A stretch of DNA of 64,000 bases from Bacillus timonensis (lineage in GTDB: Bacteria; Bacillota; Bacilli; Bacillales; Bacillaceae_L): positions 491,775 through 555,774 of the forward strand of contig NZ_HE610987.1 of assembly GCF_000285535.1 (NCBI RefSeq), in the 5' to 3' direction. Position 1 is the first letter of the stretch, and every line of letters starts with the position of its first letter. The notes beneath the pieces were generated by a model. That model was not told the DNA's origin, made no database searches, and saw only the letters and a program-made list of their open reading frames with translations. The translations under genes were made by a program, and so were the position numbers. Of the stretch, positions 37,890 through 48,460 are shown piece by piece.

Positions 37890-39986
37890 TCAATAAATTT
37901 TTCTATTCTTTTCGTCCGCAATCCCAGATTTTCTATAGAAGTACGTGTTGATAATATCTCGCCATTCTTTTGAATGTTCAGCCTGTTCTTCTAATCGGGC
38001 TAGGATATCCTGGTAACGCTCACTGTCTATTTTTCCTTCAAGCTGTTTCCAAGTAGCTACTAATTCAGCGGCTTGTTCAACTCCATCAAAATGAGTGTTA
38101 TAGATATGTTGAATGACTGTCTCCCCTGACTTCAACTTATGTGTATATGGAACGTGGTGGAAGAATAATAGCAACTCATCTGGGCAAGTCTCTAACGACT
38201 CATACATTTCCATATTTTCTTTAAAGTATTGGCTTGTATAACCTGTACCTGATTGAACTGTACGATCAACTCCAATACCTTTCCAATCTGCAAAATGATA
38301 TGTACCCCATCTGTCATATTCATATCCATCTACATTTGGGCCATAGTGGTGGTTTGGATTTACCATCCAGCCAACACCAAGTGGAGCTGTATAATTTTCA
38401 TAAATACTCCAAGAGTTTAACAACATGGATGATATTTTTTCGTGAACATCGACATCATGTCCAAATGTTTGAAGAATCCATTCTGTTGTGATTGTTTCAA
38501 CTGCTAAGTCTGGATTCCAAATGAGACGTCCGTATCCATATAGATTTGCTTGAGCTAATGTATGGCCAGTCCAGTTATAGTCGAGTCCCACATTTACTAC
38601 AGCTGCAATCCCACTATATTCAAAACCGAATAATGAACCATCGACAATATTTTTAATCTTTGAACCTTTACCTCTAGCGAACGTATCAAATTCTAAAATC
38701 TCTTTCCACTGCGGAATGAGGTAGCAAAGATGTCTTTGTTGACCCGTATATTCTTGAGTAATCTGGAATTCTAGCATTTGATTTGTTTTTTCCATCGCTC
38801 CAAACAGCGGTGAATTGGCTTCACGAACCTGAAAATCCATTGGTCCATTTTTTATTTGTAAAATTACATTGGACAAAAATTGGCCATCTAATGGCTTGAA
38901 ATGATCATAAGCCGCTCTAGCTCTATCGGTAGAGCGATCACGCCAGTCTTGTAGGCAGTTATAGACAAAACATCTCCAAATCACAATACCGTTAAATGGC
39001 GCTAGTGCTTCTGCTAACATATTTGCTCCGTCAGCATGATTTCTGCCATATGTGAATGGACCAGGACGGTGTTCAGAATCAGCCTTTACAAGGAAACCAC
39101 CAAAGTCAGGTATATATTTGTAAATAATTTTTGCTTGTTCTTTCCACCAAGTACGGACATTCTCATCTAGTGGATCAGCTGTTTGAATGTCGCTTAATTG
39201 AATCGGACTTGCATAATTAACACTTAAGAAGGTTTGAATTCCGTAAGCTCTAAATATACCTGCTACATTTGCAACTTCATCTAAATACGTCTCTGTAATT
39301 AAGTTCGTCTCTACTTCATGAACGTTTACATTATTAAGAGTAATGGCATTTATCCCTACAGAAGCTAGCATTCTAGCATAGTCCTTTATTCTCTTACTAT
39401 CTGAAGTTATTTTATTTTCATTGTAAAAAATGGATTTACCAGCATATCCTCTTTCAATACTTCCGTCGATATTGTCCCAATGGTTAATCATTCTTAATTG
39501 ATTTTTGGGATTTTCAACAATTGATAGTTGACTAATATCCCCATGACACTGCAATTCTCTTAATAGGTGAAAAGCAGCATACAGCAAACCTTTGTCAGTT
39601 TTAGCAGTCAACAGTAGTCTTGAAATTCCATTTTGGGTAAATGCCTTTAGGATATAACCATCTTGTCTTACATTTGCTAGTTCAACCTCTGATAGGTCAA
39701 AATGAGAATCATTTACGTAATCAATCGTTCCTAAAATGATTCCGCTATCGCTGATATTTTCTGTTACTTGCAGTTCTTTACCTAACATAGAATGAATCCC
39801 TTGTTTAAGCTCAGTAACTGCTGTATCAATTACTTCCGAACGATTCATAACTGTTACATGAGAACAAAACGGGAGATATTTATTCTTTACTTCACTTTCT
39901 GATATCTCTTCAAATTTAAGCCAACTAGCGTAACTTTTACTATGCTTTTCTGCAAGAATACTCGCTGTCGTTTCTAACTTCGTCAA
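37890..39986 (-). CDS. aguA: GH67 alpha-glucuronidase, cytoplasmic
   Basis: A 698-residue GH67 enzyme. The N-terminal beta domain (about 1-145) includes [12 protein letters not shown]; the catalytic barrel has [20 protein letters not shown] near residue 295 and FGGIVIW-type text further on; the C-terminal region has [15 protein letters not shown]. It removes (4-O-methyl)glucuronic acid from the non-reducing end of short aldouronates. No signal peptide. The start is TTG 39986, eight bases after GGAGG. It ends the ABC-transporter operon, so uptake and deglucuronidation are co-expressed, as in Paenibacillus and Geobacillus aldouronate clusters. Confidence 0.95.
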   Translation of the reverse strand: MTKLETTASILAEKHSKSYASWLKFEEISESEVKNKYLPFCSHVTVMNRSEVIDTAVTELKQGIHSMLGKELQVTENISDSGIILGTIDYVNDSHFDLSEVELANVRQDGYILKAFTQNGISRLLLTAKTDKGLLYAAFHLLRELQCHGDISQLSIVENPKNQLRMINHWDNIDGSIERGYAGKSIFYNENKITSDSKRIKDYARMLASVGINAITLNNVNVHEVETNLITETYLDEVANVAGIFRAYGIQTFLSVNYASPIQLSDIQTADPLDENVRTWWKEQAKIIYKYIPDFGGFLVKADSEHRPGPFTYGRNHADGANMLAEALAPFNGIVIWRCFVYNCLQDWRDRSTDRARAAYDHFKPLDGQFLSNVILQIKNGPMDFQVREANSPLFGAMEKTNQMLEFQITQEYTGQQRHLCYLIPQWKEILEFDTFARGKGSKIKNIVDGSLFGFEYSGIAAVVNVGLDYNWTGHTLAQANLYGYGRLIWNPDLAVETITTEWILQTFGHDVDVHEKISSMLLNSWSIYENYTAPLGVGWMVNPNHHYGPNVDGYEYDRWGTYHFADWKGIGVDRTVQSGTGYTSQYFKENMEMYESLETCPDELLLFFHHVPYTHKLKSGETVIQHIYNTHFDGVEQAAELVATWKQLEGKIDSERYQDILARLEEQAEHSKEWRDIINTYFYRKSGIADEKNRKIY

Positions 39987-40047
39987 TCAAAACTCCTCCA
40001 AACTGTTAATAGATCTATGCTTTCTCTAAAAATATAGTTGATTTTAA

Positions 40048-40734
40048 CTACTCGGATTTAGTAAAGTTTGTTTGCACATCCTCCACTAAATCTTTGCTAT
40101 TGAGCAAAATTAAATAAAAAATGAGGATGGCGAAGAATAAGATTAGGAAATTATTTGTTAGTGAAATGATAAATAACGAAATAAAAATAATCCCGATATT
40201 TCCTAATGTAATCTTTAATTTTCGTATGATATAGTATGCAGATAATCTATATAAATCTCTCAATCTAAAGGCAAAGTTCAGGTTTATGATGAATGCATTA
40301 AGTACCATAAGAGAAATTAAGCCAGATGCCAACAAGAAGAAAATGGACAAGACAGTAGAAAAACTAGATTCACTTACAATAAAATATTGAAGGTCTACAA
40401 AAAAAACAAACAGTAAAACTAATGATGGTATCCATAGTTTCATTGAATCTTTAAAGTTTTTCTTATAACCCGTAAAAAAATCCTTTGTTGGAGAGAGGTC
40501 CTTATCTTTTAGCATTTTATCTAAACAATAGAAAAGAGCTGATATAGAAGGTCCTGTCGGAATTAATGCTAAAAAATATAAAGGGATATTTGAAAAATCT
40601 CGCTCTAAAGTCATAAAAAATAGTAGAAAAACGACATTCGTCAAAACAAAATATAGATTTAGCATGAATAACCAATATATGTGATTACCTAACGTAAATA
40701 CGATTCCTTCTCCATAGACCCTTTTTGTGTTCAT
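40048..40734 (-). CDS. YesL-like DUF624 membrane protein
   Basis: A 228-residue protein with about five or six hydrophobic helices, matching the DUF624/YesL family found beside LplABC/YtcPQ-type sugar importers. It starts with MNTKRVYGEGIVFTLGNHIYWLFMLN. Its biochemical role is unknown; an accessory function in oligosaccharide uptake is inferred from its repeated genomic company. It lies between the binding-protein gene, from which a hairpin separates it, and the GH67 gene. Confidence 0.85.
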   Translation of the reverse strand: MNTKRVYGEGIVFTLGNHIYWLFMLNLYFVLTNVVFLLFFMTLERDFSNIPLYFLALIPTGPSISALFYCLDKMLKDKDLSPTKDFFTGYKKNFKDSMKLWIPSLVLLFVFFVDLQYFIVSESSFSTVLSIFFLLASGLISLMVLNAFIINLNFAFRLRDLYRLSAYYIIRKLKITLGNIGIIFISLFIISLTNNFLILFFAILIFYLILLNSKDLVEDVQTNFTKSE

Positions 40735-40782
40735 GATTCGTAAACCTCATTTCATATTTAAATCTGCGGCTGTCAACTTATG

Positions 40783-40822
40783 AAAATTGGCTGTGAAAAA
40801 ATGCTTCCTCACAGCCAACTTT
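40783..40822 (-). terminator. Hairpin between binding protein and yesL-like gene
   Basis: TTGGCTGTGA (40787-40796) pairs with TCACAGCCAA (40809-40818), a perfect 10-bp stem followed on the minus strand by TTTTC. It is probably a partial terminator or mRNA stabiliser that gives the binding protein a higher level. Confidence 0.7.
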
Positions 40823-40854
40823 TAAAATTTCAATTAAAACCTTACGTAAAAAGC

Positions 40855-42498
40855 TTATTTATTATTCTCTTTATATTCTTCATACGCACCGTTTACAATT
40901 TCAAGGAATTTATCCATACCTTTTGATTTAAGTTCAGCAACATATGCATCCCATTCAGAAAGGTCACGGTCACCTAAGATAAATTGTAACGTACTTGTTT
41001 TCGCAAAGTCATTTAACGGTGTGCTTACTAATGTTAATTGTTCGCTTTGCATTTGATCCATTGGATATGGAGGTGCTGGATCAACAACTGTTTTTGTAGA
41101 AAGAATCATATCCTGGAATTTAACTTCTTCTTCATTCATCATAGAATGTAATAATTCTGTTGTACCACCGTATGAAAATACTCCACCGGAGAATCCGTTT
41201 TCAACACGAAGGTCTTTCGTGCCAGTTGGGTTAAGACCTAAATAGTTCCAAGGATCTAACAGGGTACGTTTACCGCTATCATCTTTTGTAAAGTGTTCGT
41301 CTTCAACACCCCATTTAGTTAACTCTTGTCCTTCATCACTATAATAGAGCCAGTCAATAAATTGCATCATAGCTTTAAAGTTCGGATCATCTTTTGCTTT
41401 CGAAGAGAACATAATACCATTTTCAAGTTTTGTACCGTTTAATTTATGTCCTGCTGGACCACCTGGTACATTAATTTTTACAATTTCGTAATTTCCTTTA
41501 CCTAAAGTTTCATCCATAACTCCTCGTACTCTTACAAGTTCTTGGAAGTTAGTAGCCATTACGAAAGATTCACCATTTACAAATTTTGATTCTGCTTGAT
41601 CGTCTTCTTGAGTGAAGCTTTCTCTATCAAGTAAACCTTCTTCAACCAATGAGTGGAAATATGTTAACATCTCTTTGTATTCATCAGTAGCAGGAGCAAA
41701 TACAAACTCTTCATTTTCTCTATCGAAATAAGCTCCATTACCTAGTCCCCAACCACCAATTGTGCCGAAAGAGCCTGAAGCAAAGTTAAGTGTAGAATCA
41801 AATTTCCATCTGTCAGAATAAGGAGTCTTGTCAGGATAAATTTCTTTTAGTTTTACTAATGCATCATGTAATTCATCCCAAGTTGTAGGTAGCTCAATAT
41901 TATTTTCATCAAAAATATCTTTTCTCACCATTAACGTATAATCTTGCCAAACGTTTTCGTGTAATCCAGGTAAAACATAGAACTTACCGTCTTTTTGTCG
42001 TAATCCATCAAGATAGCCTTCTAATTCCCACTTTTCTACTTTATCTTTAAAGTTAGGCATCCAGTCAATATAGTCACTTACAGGAAGAATTGCACCTGAA
42101 GAAACGAAAGGACCTTCTTGGCCAGGATATGTTTTAGGAATGATAAGTGGAGCATCACCAGAACTAATTAATAAACTTCTCTTTTGTTCATAGTCACTCA
42201 TAGGTACAATTGTCATATCTAATGATACGTTTGTTCTATCAGTGATTTCTTTTAATAATGTCCAGTCAGCTTTATATGGATAAACTGGTTGATCACTAAA
42301 TAGCATAGAGAATGTTAATGGTTCATTTGCTTTGAAAGTAACATCAACATCATAATCTGCCATTGCTGCTGAATCTTCAATCTTGGATAAATCTTCTTCT
42401 TTACTTGCTTCATCACTGCCTTTACAGCCAGCGAGAATAGTGCCAATCATTGTAATAACAGCAACTAGAAGAAAAAGCTTTTTAAAACTTTTACTCAT
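40855..42498 (-). CDS. Oligosaccharide-binding lipoprotein (LipO/YtcQ-like, aldouronate uptake)
   Basis: A 547-residue extracellular solute-binding protein of family 1. The lipobox ends in TILAGCKGS, with Cys near residue 24, followed by an acidic linker. LPTTWDELHDALVKLKEIYP and MMQFIDWLYYSDEGQELTKWG are typical of the LplA/YtcQ group. The start is ATG 42498 after AGGGGGAA; the frame upstream to 42555 lacks a ribosome site. It should capture aldouronates or xylo-oligosaccharides for the two permeases encoded just before it. Substrate inferred from the GH67 and GH10 genes in the same cluster. Confidence 0.92.
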   Translation of the reverse strand: MSKSFKKLFLLVAVITMIGTILAGCKGSDEASKEEDLSKIEDSAAMADYDVDVTFKANEPLTFSMLFSDQPVYPYKADWTLLKEITDRTNVSLDMTIVPMSDYEQKRSLLISSGDAPLIIPKTYPGQEGPFVSSGAILPVSDYIDWMPNFKDKVEKWELEGYLDGLRQKDGKFYVLPGLHENVWQDYTLMVRKDIFDENNIELPTTWDELHDALVKLKEIYPDKTPYSDRWKFDSTLNFASGSFGTIGGWGLGNGAYFDRENEEFVFAPATDEYKEMLTYFHSLVEEGLLDRESFTQEDDQAESKFVNGESFVMATNFQELVRVRGVMDETLGKGNYEIVKINVPGGPAGHKLNGTKLENGIMFSSKAKDDPNFKAMMQFIDWLYYSDEGQELTKWGVEDEHFTKDDSGKRTLLDPWNYLGLNPTGTKDLRVENGFSGGVFSYGGTTELLHSMMNEEEVKFQDMILSTKTVVDPAPPYPMDQMQSEQLTLVSTPLNDFAKTSTLQFILGDRDLSEWDAYVAELKSKGMDKFLEIVNGAYEEYKENNK

Positions 42499-42555
42499 CT
42501 TTCTTCCCCCTAAGAGTTTTTTTATATGATGAACTTTGTTAAAAGTAGCATCCAA

Positions 42556-43428
42556 TTATTGTTTTACAGACCCTAACATTATTCCGTGTACGAAATATTT
42601 TTGTAAGAATGGATAAACCATAATAATTGGTAAAACAGTTAATACCATCGTAACGGATTTAATGTTCGCTGAAATTTGAGATAGGTCATCTGCACTTGTT
42701 GCACCAGAGTTAAGGCTGCCGGTTGCAGCAGAAATTAAGTTTCTCAAATAAATAGTTACCGGGAAAAGTTCTTTTTTATCTAAGTAAAGGAAAGCACTAA
42801 ACCAAGAGTTCCAGTTTCCTACTGCATAAAATAGAACCATAGTTGCTAATATTGGTTTGGAAAGCGGCAAGATGATTCTAAACATCGTTCCGTATGTGCT
42901 ACATCCGTCAATAGATGCTGCCTCTTCCAATTCAATCGGCATATTTTCAAAGAAAGATTTCATAATTAACATATTGAAAACACTGATTGCACCTGGGATA
43001 ACAATTGCCCACATGGTGTTTGTAAATCCTAAGTTGTTAATAAGGATATAGTTTGGAATTAATCCACCGTTAAAGAACATCGTAAATACGGCAAATTTAA
43101 TAAAAAAGTTTCTTCCTGCTAAACGTTTTTTAGATAACGCATAGGCAAACATCGTTGTCATCACAATATTGATTGTTGTTCCAACTACTGTATAAATGAT
43201 GGTGTTTTTATAATTCGTCCAAAACATTGCATCAGCCATAACCGTCTTATACGTATCGATATTGAATCCTTTTGGTAATAGACTAACTTGTCCACTACGA
43301 ATGGCTGCTTCACTACTGAATGATTGAGCAATGATATTTACAAAAGGAAAGAGCGTTAGAAAAACAATAAATAGTAAGATTACTATATTAAATACCTTGA
43401 ATACTTTATAAGAAGCTGATTCTTTCAT
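42556..43428 (-). CDS. Sugar ABC permease (YtcP/LplC-like)
   Basis: A 290-residue membrane protein with six helices. The EAA loop EEAASIDGCSTYGTMFRIILP lies near residue 180. The C-terminal text PIIMVYPFLQKYFVHGIMLGSVK is the usual end of YtcP/LplC. It follows the LplB-like gene after 13 bp and precedes the lipoprotein gene. It is one half of the permease for imported xylan fragments. No ATPase gene accompanies it; this class normally shares an MsmX-type ATPase encoded elsewhere. Confidence 0.94.
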   Translation of the reverse strand: MKESASYKVFKVFNIVILLFIVFLTLFPFVNIIAQSFSSEAAIRSGQVSLLPKGFNIDTYKTVMADAMFWTNYKNTIIYTVVGTTINIVMTTMFAYALSKKRLAGRNFFIKFAVFTMFFNGGLIPNYILINNLGFTNTMWAIVIPGAISVFNMLIMKSFFENMPIELEEAASIDGCSTYGTMFRIILPLSKPILATMVLFYAVGNWNSWFSAFLYLDKKELFPVTIYLRNLISAATGSLNSGATSADDLSQISANIKSVTMVLTVLPIIMVYPFLQKYFVHGIMLGSVKQ

Positions 43429-43441
43429 GAGATCCCTTCCT

Positions 43442-44410
43442 TTACCATAAGCTTGTTTCTGTTAGCTTTTTCGAAATAAAGTTTGCTGATAAAACTAACG
43501 TCAACCCAATTATTGATTCGAATAGACCAATTGCTGTTGCATAACTGAAGTTACTAGACTCTAAACCTATTCTGTAAAGGTAAGTTGAAATTACATCAGA
43601 TGTTTCATAGTTTAATGGATTATAAATCAATAAGATTTTCTCAAATCCAACTGCTAACAATGATCCTAGGTTTAAGATTAATAGTGTTACAATCGTTGGC
43701 ATGATACCAGGTATCGTAATATGAATCGTTTGTTTCCACCTGCTAGCTCCATCCATTTTTGCTGCCTCATAAAGACTTTCATCAATATTTGTTAAAGCTG
43801 CTAGATAAAGGATAGCCCCCCAACCTAAGCCTTGCCATAACTCAGAAATGACATAAACAGGTCTGAACCAGTCTGGATCTTGCATGAAGAATATGGGTTC
43901 ACCCGTGAAATACTTAACAATTGCATTAATCGGACCTGCACTTGACGTTAATTCAAGGATCATTCCTGCCACAATTACAATTGAGAAAAAGTGTGGTAAA
44001 TAAGATGCTGTCTGTACAAACTTCTTAAACTTTTGACTTCTTAATTCATTTAATAAAAGTGCAAATATAATTGGTGCCGGGAATGTAATTAATAATGTCA
44101 AAGCACTTAATGCTAACGTGTTACCGAACACTTCCCAAAATTTCGGATCGTTGATGAACATGTTTATGTAATAAAACCCAACCCATTGTTCACCCCAAAT
44201 ACTTCCTCCTGGAACGAATCTTCGGAACGCAATAATGTTGCCTAACATAGGGCCATATTTAAAAATTAGTAAATAAATTACAGGAAGGATTAACAAGGAA
44301 TATAATTGCCAATCTTTCCCTAATGTTTTAAGCATACGCTTCCAAACACTTGGGGTTTGGATTTCTATCATTGACTGATTCGTATTGGTACTATGAACAA
44401 CCTCTTTCAT
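43442..44410 (-). CDS. Sugar ABC permease (YteP/LplB-like)
   Basis: A 322-residue permease with six helices and a 30-residue cytoplasmic N-terminus. The EAA loop is EAAKMDGASRWKQTIHITIPG near residue 225; the text WQLYSLLILPVIYLLIFKYGPM near residue 37 is typical of the LplB group. It is the first gene of the ABC-yesL-GH67 operon, behind AAAAGGGAGG, and is preceded by a promoter, operator and cre arrangement (44488-44561). Confidence 0.94.
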   Translation of the reverse strand: MKEVVHSTNTNQSMIEIQTPSVWKRMLKTLGKDWQLYSLLILPVIYLLIFKYGPMLGNIIAFRRFVPGGSIWGEQWVGFYYINMFINDPKFWEVFGNTLALSALTLLITFPAPIIFALLLNELRSQKFKKFVQTASYLPHFFSIVIVAGMILELTSSAGPINAIVKYFTGEPIFFMQDPDWFRPVYVISELWQGLGWGAILYLAALTNIDESLYEAAKMDGASRWKQTIHITIPGIMPTIVTLLILNLGSLLAVGFEKILLIYNPLNYETSDVISTYLYRIGLESSNFSYATAIGLFESIIGLTLVLSANFISKKLTETSLW

Positions 44411-44487
44411 AACTTGCCCTCCCTTTTGATGAGTCTAATTCTCTAAAAAAGATATATATCAATTTTCAACCTATTTACTATCTACAA

Positions 44488-44561
44488 ATAGTTAGTCCGA
44501 TGAACAAACTATCTTTATAGTTGAATTGTACCATCGGTTCAGGTATTTGTAAACGGTTTCA
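44488..44561 (-). promoter_or_regulatory. Promoter of the xylan-fragment ABC operon with XylR-type operator and cre
   Basis: On the minus strand: -35 TTTACA (44553-44548), 17-bp spacer, -10 TACAAT (44530-44525). Just downstream, the operator ATAGTT-N13-AACTAT (44488-44512) matches the Bacillus XylR operator geometry. On the + strand TTGTAAACGGTTTCA (44547-44561) is a perfect cre match and overlaps the -35. Expected logic: repressed by XylR without inducer and by CcpA when glucose is present. Confidence 0.82.
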
Positions 44562-44618
44562 GGTACATTTTTCGCCAAATTTTTTGAAAATAAATACAAT
44601 CACTAAACAAACTAAATG

Positions 44619-45287
44619 TTACGACATTGAATAACGTGAATATTCCTGTTTTCCCCTGGCTTTCTTCACTAAATCACTAAACATTTTTGCTCGTTCTACT
44701 AAACTTTCAAAATACGTATCATCCATTTTTACTTTCGTATTCACTAACGTACTACCTACACCTACAGCTACTGCTCCTGCTTCAATATAACTTTCGACAT
44801 TGGATAAACTAATACCACCGGTAGGCATTAAAGGAATATGTGGTAATGGACCGTGAACATCTTTTAAATATCCCGGACCTACTAAATTGGCAGGAAATAC
44901 TTTAATTAAATCAGCTCCATGTTCATACCCTGTTAAAATTTCTGTTGGTGTTAATGCTCCTGGAACACTAATAACCCCATATCGTTTTGTCATTTTTATC
45001 GTTTCAGGATTAATTGTAGGTGAGAATACAAACTTGGCACCATGCATAATTGCTGTTCTAGCTGTTTCTGGGTCAAGAACAGTTCCTGCACCAGCAATTA
45101 CTTTATCGCCTAGTTCGACCGCTACCTTTTCAATCAATTTAAGTGCCCCTGGAGTTTCAGCAGTAATCTCAATCCCTTTCACTCCACCCTTACTAAGAGC
45201 TTCAGCAATCGGAACAATTGTATCTTCTTTGGCGCCACGAATAACTGCTACAACACCGCTATTTAACATTTGCTCTACTATTGTCAT
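44619..45287 (-). CDS. kdgA: KHG/KDPG aldolase
   Basis: A 222-residue class I aldolase. GVVAVIRG at the N-terminus, GIEITAETPGALKLIEK near residue 35 (catalytic Glu) and the Schiff-base Lys in DLIKVFPANLVGPGYLKDV near residue 130 are all present. It splits 2-keto-3-deoxy-6-phosphogluconate into pyruvate and glyceraldehyde-3-phosphate. The start is ATG 45287 after GAGGTGAGG. It lies directly after kdgK, so the two last steps of glucuronate breakdown are co-expressed. A half-operator AACAAACTAA lies at 44606-44615, just after its stop. Confidence 0.96.
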   Translation of the reverse strand: MTIVEQMLNSGVVAVIRGAKEDTIVPIAEALSKGGVKGIEITAETPGALKLIEKVAVELGDKVIAGAGTVLDPETARTAIMHGAKFVFSPTINPETIKMTKRYGVISVPGALTPTEILTGYEHGADLIKVFPANLVGPGYLKDVHGPLPHIPLMPTGGISLSNVESYIEAGAVAVGVGSTLVNTKVKMDDTYFESLVERAKMFSDLVKKARGKQEYSRYSMS

Positions 45288-45321
45288 TATCCTCACCTCG
45301 TTGAAATGCCTTCTCGATTTT

Positions 45322-46275
45322 TTATCTTAATACATCAGTTGTTGCGCCACTATTCAAGAATTGCTTTAACTCCCATTGCGAAGGTAGACCTTCAAAATCC
45401 CCAGGTATTTGAACAACGTGAGCACCTACTGCATTCCCTATTTCTACTGACTTCTCAACAGTAAAACCACTTAAAAGACCTGAAATAAACCCTGCAGCAA
45501 AACCATCTCCTGCTCCAACAGGATCAATGACTTCGTCTACTTCAAAACCTGGAATAAGCTCATAACAATCCTCTTTAAAAACATAAGCTCCTTTTTTACC
45601 GTCCTTCATAATGACCAGTTTTGGGCCAGTCTCCAGGAACCGCTTTCCTATTTTTACATAATCAGTCTCGCCAAACATAAATGTTCCCTCTTCTAATCCT
45701 GGGAGCACAATATCTGCTAAAGTGGTTAATTCGACCAATACCTCCCTGGCTTTTTCTTCAGACCATAATTTTTTCCTTACATTTGGATCAAAGATGACTT
45801 GAACTCCATTCTCTTTTGCAATAGAAATAGCTCTTTTAACAGTTTGATAGCATGAATCACTTAATGCAGGTGTAATCCCAGTTATATGAAGAAACTTTGC
45901 CTGTTTAATATAATCCGGATCTAAATCTCGTGGTGTAAGATGACTAGCAGCAGACCCGTTTCGATAATATTGAACAGTGACATTATGACCACTTTTCACT
46001 TCTTTAAAATACAGTCCGGTCGGGGCATGAGAATCCGTTTTGACTTGACTTACATCAACCCCCTCCCCTCGAATAAAGGAAATCATTCCTTTCCCAAACT
46101 CATCATTCCCCACTTTGCTGATCCAACCAACTTTATGTCCCAGTCGTGCTAATCCAATCGCAACATTGGATTCAGCACCACCATAACGTTTAATAAAGCT
46201 TTCAGCATATCTCATAAGTGGAGATGATTGCGGGGTAAACATCACCATCGTTTCACCAATCGTAACAACATCCAT
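45322..46275 (-). CDS. kdgK: 2-keto-3-deoxygluconate kinase (PfkB family)
   Basis: A 317-residue ribokinase-type sugar kinase. The N-terminal GGAESNVAIGLARLG and the C-terminal DPVGAGDGFAAGFISG, with catalytic Asp and anion hole, define the family. TGLYFKEVKSGHNVTVQYYRNGSAASHL fits KDG kinases. It phosphorylates 2-keto-3-deoxygluconate made by UxuA, feeding KdgA. The start is ATG 46275 after AAGGAAG. It is the middle gene of uxuB-type SDR-kdgK-kdgA. Confidence 0.95.
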   Translation of the reverse strand: MDVVTIGETMVMFTPQSSPLMRYAESFIKRYGGAESNVAIGLARLGHKVGWISKVGNDEFGKGMISFIRGEGVDVSQVKTDSHAPTGLYFKEVKSGHNVTVQYYRNGSAASHLTPRDLDPDYIKQAKFLHITGITPALSDSCYQTVKRAISIAKENGVQVIFDPNVRKKLWSEEKAREVLVELTTLADIVLPGLEEGTFMFGETDYVKIGKRFLETGPKLVIMKDGKKGAYVFKEDCYELIPGFEVDEVIDPVGAGDGFAAGFISGLLSGFTVEKSVEIGNAVGAHVVQIPGDFEGLPSQWELKQFLNSGATTDVLR

Positions 46276-46313
46276 ACATTTCACTTCCTTTGATGAGGTT
46301 GTGTCATTCGTTT

Positions 46314-47162
46314 TTAAACACCAGAATAGGCCATGAAGCCGCCATCAACTGGAATCGTCACACCTGTTACGAAGCCACTCATTTCATCATTGACAAGCCA
46401 AAGTAAAGTTCCAAGTAAGTCTTCAGGTTCTCCTAATCTTCTCATTGGAGTATGTGACAAAATTTTTGACATTCTTTCAGTTGGCGACCCATCTTGATTT
46501 GTTAATAGATTACGATTTTGATCAGTTAAAAAGAATCCTGGTGCAATTGCATTTACCCTAATACCAGCCTCGGCAAAATGAACAGCTAACCATTGAGTGA
46601 AGTTTTCAATGGCTGCCTTTGCTGCGCTATAGGCAGGTACTTTTGTCATTGGACTTGGTGCACTCATGGAAGAAATATTGATAATCGTTGCATTTTTTCC
46701 TACCATTTTTTTCGCGAAAATTTGAGTAGGTATAAAAGTACCGATAAAGTTCAAATTAAATACATGCTCGAAACCACCAGGTGTTAAATCAAAGAAGGAT
46801 TGGATATCCTGATTAACCAGGTCAGCCGTTTTGAAAATCTCATTCGTGGTAGAAGCCTGTGGATGATTTCCCCCAGCACCATTAATTAAAAGATCACAAT
46901 CTCCTAATTCGCGTGAAACAATTTCTTCTGCACGCTTAACGTCTTCAATCTTTAATACGTCACATGAAATAGCAATTGCCACTCCACCTGATTTACGAAT
47001 TTCATTCGCTACCTCTTCACCTTTTTCTTTCCCTCTATTTATGATTGCGATTTTCATTCCTTGTCTAGCTAATTCCTTCGCCATACTGCTACATAGCACA
47101 CCAGAACCACCCGTAATGACGGCTACTTTTCCATTTAAATTTGGTTGTAACGTCAACATCAT
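46314..47162 (-). CDS. Mannonate (fructuronate) oxidoreductase, SDR type (YjmF/UxuB-like)
   Basis: A 282-residue short-chain dehydrogenase. The cofactor loop is [15 protein letters not shown], where the usual third Gly is Cys; [11 protein letters not shown], the catalytic ISSMSAP serine and the [13 protein letters not shown] Tyr-x3-Lys pair follow. The length and the [20 protein letters not shown] stretch match the Bacillus YjmF type of fructuronate reductase. Role: reduces fructuronate to mannonate with NAD(P)H, upstream of UxuA. Another sugar-acid substrate is possible. AGGAGG precedes the start. Confidence 0.9.
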   Translation of the reverse strand: MMLTLQPNLNGKVAVITGGSGVLCSSMAKELARQGMKIAIINRGKEKGEEVANEIRKSGGVAIAISCDVLKIEDVKRAEEIVSRELGDCDLLINGAGGNHPQASTTNEIFKTADLVNQDIQSFFDLTPGGFEHVFNLNFIGTFIPTQIFAKKMVGKNATIINISSMSAPSPMTKVPAYSAAKAAIENFTQWLAVHFAEAGIRVNAIAPGFFLTDQNRNLLTNQDGSPTERMSKILSHTPMRRLGEPEDLLGTLLWLVNDEMSGFVTGVTIPVDGGFMAYSGV

Positions 47163-47282
47163 GAACTACCTCCTGTTTGAAAATTGATTTCTAGTTGTAA
47201 ATTGCATGTAACCAATTGTGAATCCACGCCCGGTATAACAATTTGGACTCCCACATATTAATGAAATATGCACCCAAGTTGT

Positions 47283-48284
47283 TTAAAATTGAATGACCTT
47301 CCAGAACGAATCTTTTGGTTTGTGATTTTCATCAAATAAAAATGGCCAATTTTTTCTTCCTGCTACCGGAAAATTATCTAACCATGTATAATCATCTGCA
47401 GCTCCCCAAAATGTAACAGCCGTAATAACTTCCTTATACTCTCTTAATAACTGGAATAAACGATCATAACGATCTGCTTGTTGTTCTAAAATTTCTGCAG
47501 TTGGGGATAATAAATCAGTGCGTCGATTCTCAAATGTAAAGGCCGAAATGTCTAGTTCAGTTAGTTGCAATTTCAAGCCTAAAGATGCATACTTTTCAAT
47601 CGCTGCACGAATTTCATCTGTACTAGGTTGTGTTAAATTCCAGTGAGCTTGAAGCCCTATTCCATGGATTGGTATTCCCTTTTCTATAAGTGACTTAACA
47701 AGGGTATAGATTTTCTCTCTTTTTTCTGGATTGGATTCATTGTAGTCATTGTAGAAAAGGAGTGCGTTTGGATCTGCCTCATGAGCATACTCGAAAGCCC
47801 TTTCAATGAATTCAGGACCAATAATATCTAGCCATTTAGATTTCCTTAATAACTCAGGCCCCTCATCATTGATAACTTCATTTACGACATCCCAGCAGTA
47901 AATATCCTTTTTATATCTAGTAACAACTGTATGAATATGGTCCCTCATTCTCTTTAATACCGTATATTTGTCTGCAACTTGACCATCTTTGTCTTCAAAG
48001 AACCAATTGGGTGTTTGATTATGCCAAACTAAAGTATGTCCGCGTAAATTCTTCTCATTTTCTCTAGCAAAAGTTACAATCTGATCAGCACTCTCAAACG
48101 TGTATAAACCCTCTTCTGGCTGAAGTAGTTCTGGTTTCATCTCATTTTCTGCTGTAAAACTATTAAACTGACTACATAATAAGTTCTTTTGAGTATGAAT
48201 CGTTTTCACGTTTACTGCAGCACCAATATCAAAGTATGGTTCATACTTCTTATACAATGAAGGAATCTCAACTTGTTTTGTCAA
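47283..48284 (-). CDS. GH10 endo-beta-1,4-xylanase, intracellular
   Basis: A 333-residue GH10 barrel. The acid/base Glu is in CWDVVNEVIND near residue 134, the nucleophile in LQLTELDIS near residue 240, and GHTLVWHNQTPNWFF near residue 82 is conserved. There is no signal peptide, and the length matches short intracellular xylanases (XynA2 type) that cut imported aldouronates and xylo-oligomers. The start is TTG 48284, eight bases after AAGGAGG. A XylR-type operator lies 150 bp upstream. It heads the xylanase-SDR-kdgK-kdgA unit. Confidence 0.95.
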   Translation of the reverse strand: MTKQVEIPSLYKKYEPYFDIGAAVNVKTIHTQKNLLCSQFNSFTAENEMKPELLQPEEGLYTFESADQIVTFARENEKNLRGHTLVWHNQTPNWFFEDKDGQVADKYTVLKRMRDHIHTVVTRYKKDIYCWDVVNEVINDEGPELLRKSKWLDIIGPEFIERAFEYAHEADPNALLFYNDYNESNPEKREKIYTLVKSLIEKGIPIHGIGLQAHWNLTQPSTDEIRAAIEKYASLGLKLQLTELDISAFTFENRRTDLLSPTAEILEQQADRYDRLFQLLREYKEVITAVTFWGAADDYTWLDNFPVAGRKNWPFLFDENHKPKDSFWKVIQF

Positions 48285-48435
48285 TCTTATCTCCTCCTTA
48301 GATGAATGATTTTAACTTAGGTAATTAATCTGATATAGGTAAATGGCGGATATCCCAACTTACATTCTGGAATGAACATACTAAAAACACACTTAATATT
48401 GTTAACTAGCATTGGAGAAATAAAATGTTCCCTAC

Positions 48436-48460
48436 ATAGTTCATCCATTTAACAAACTAA
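48436..48460 (-). promoter_or_regulatory. XylR-type operator before the GH10 gene
   Basis: ATAGTT-N13-AACTAA, 25 bp, with right half AACAAACTAA identical to Bacillus XylR operators. It overlaps the last codons of the upstream oxidoreductase gene. Confidence 0.72.
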
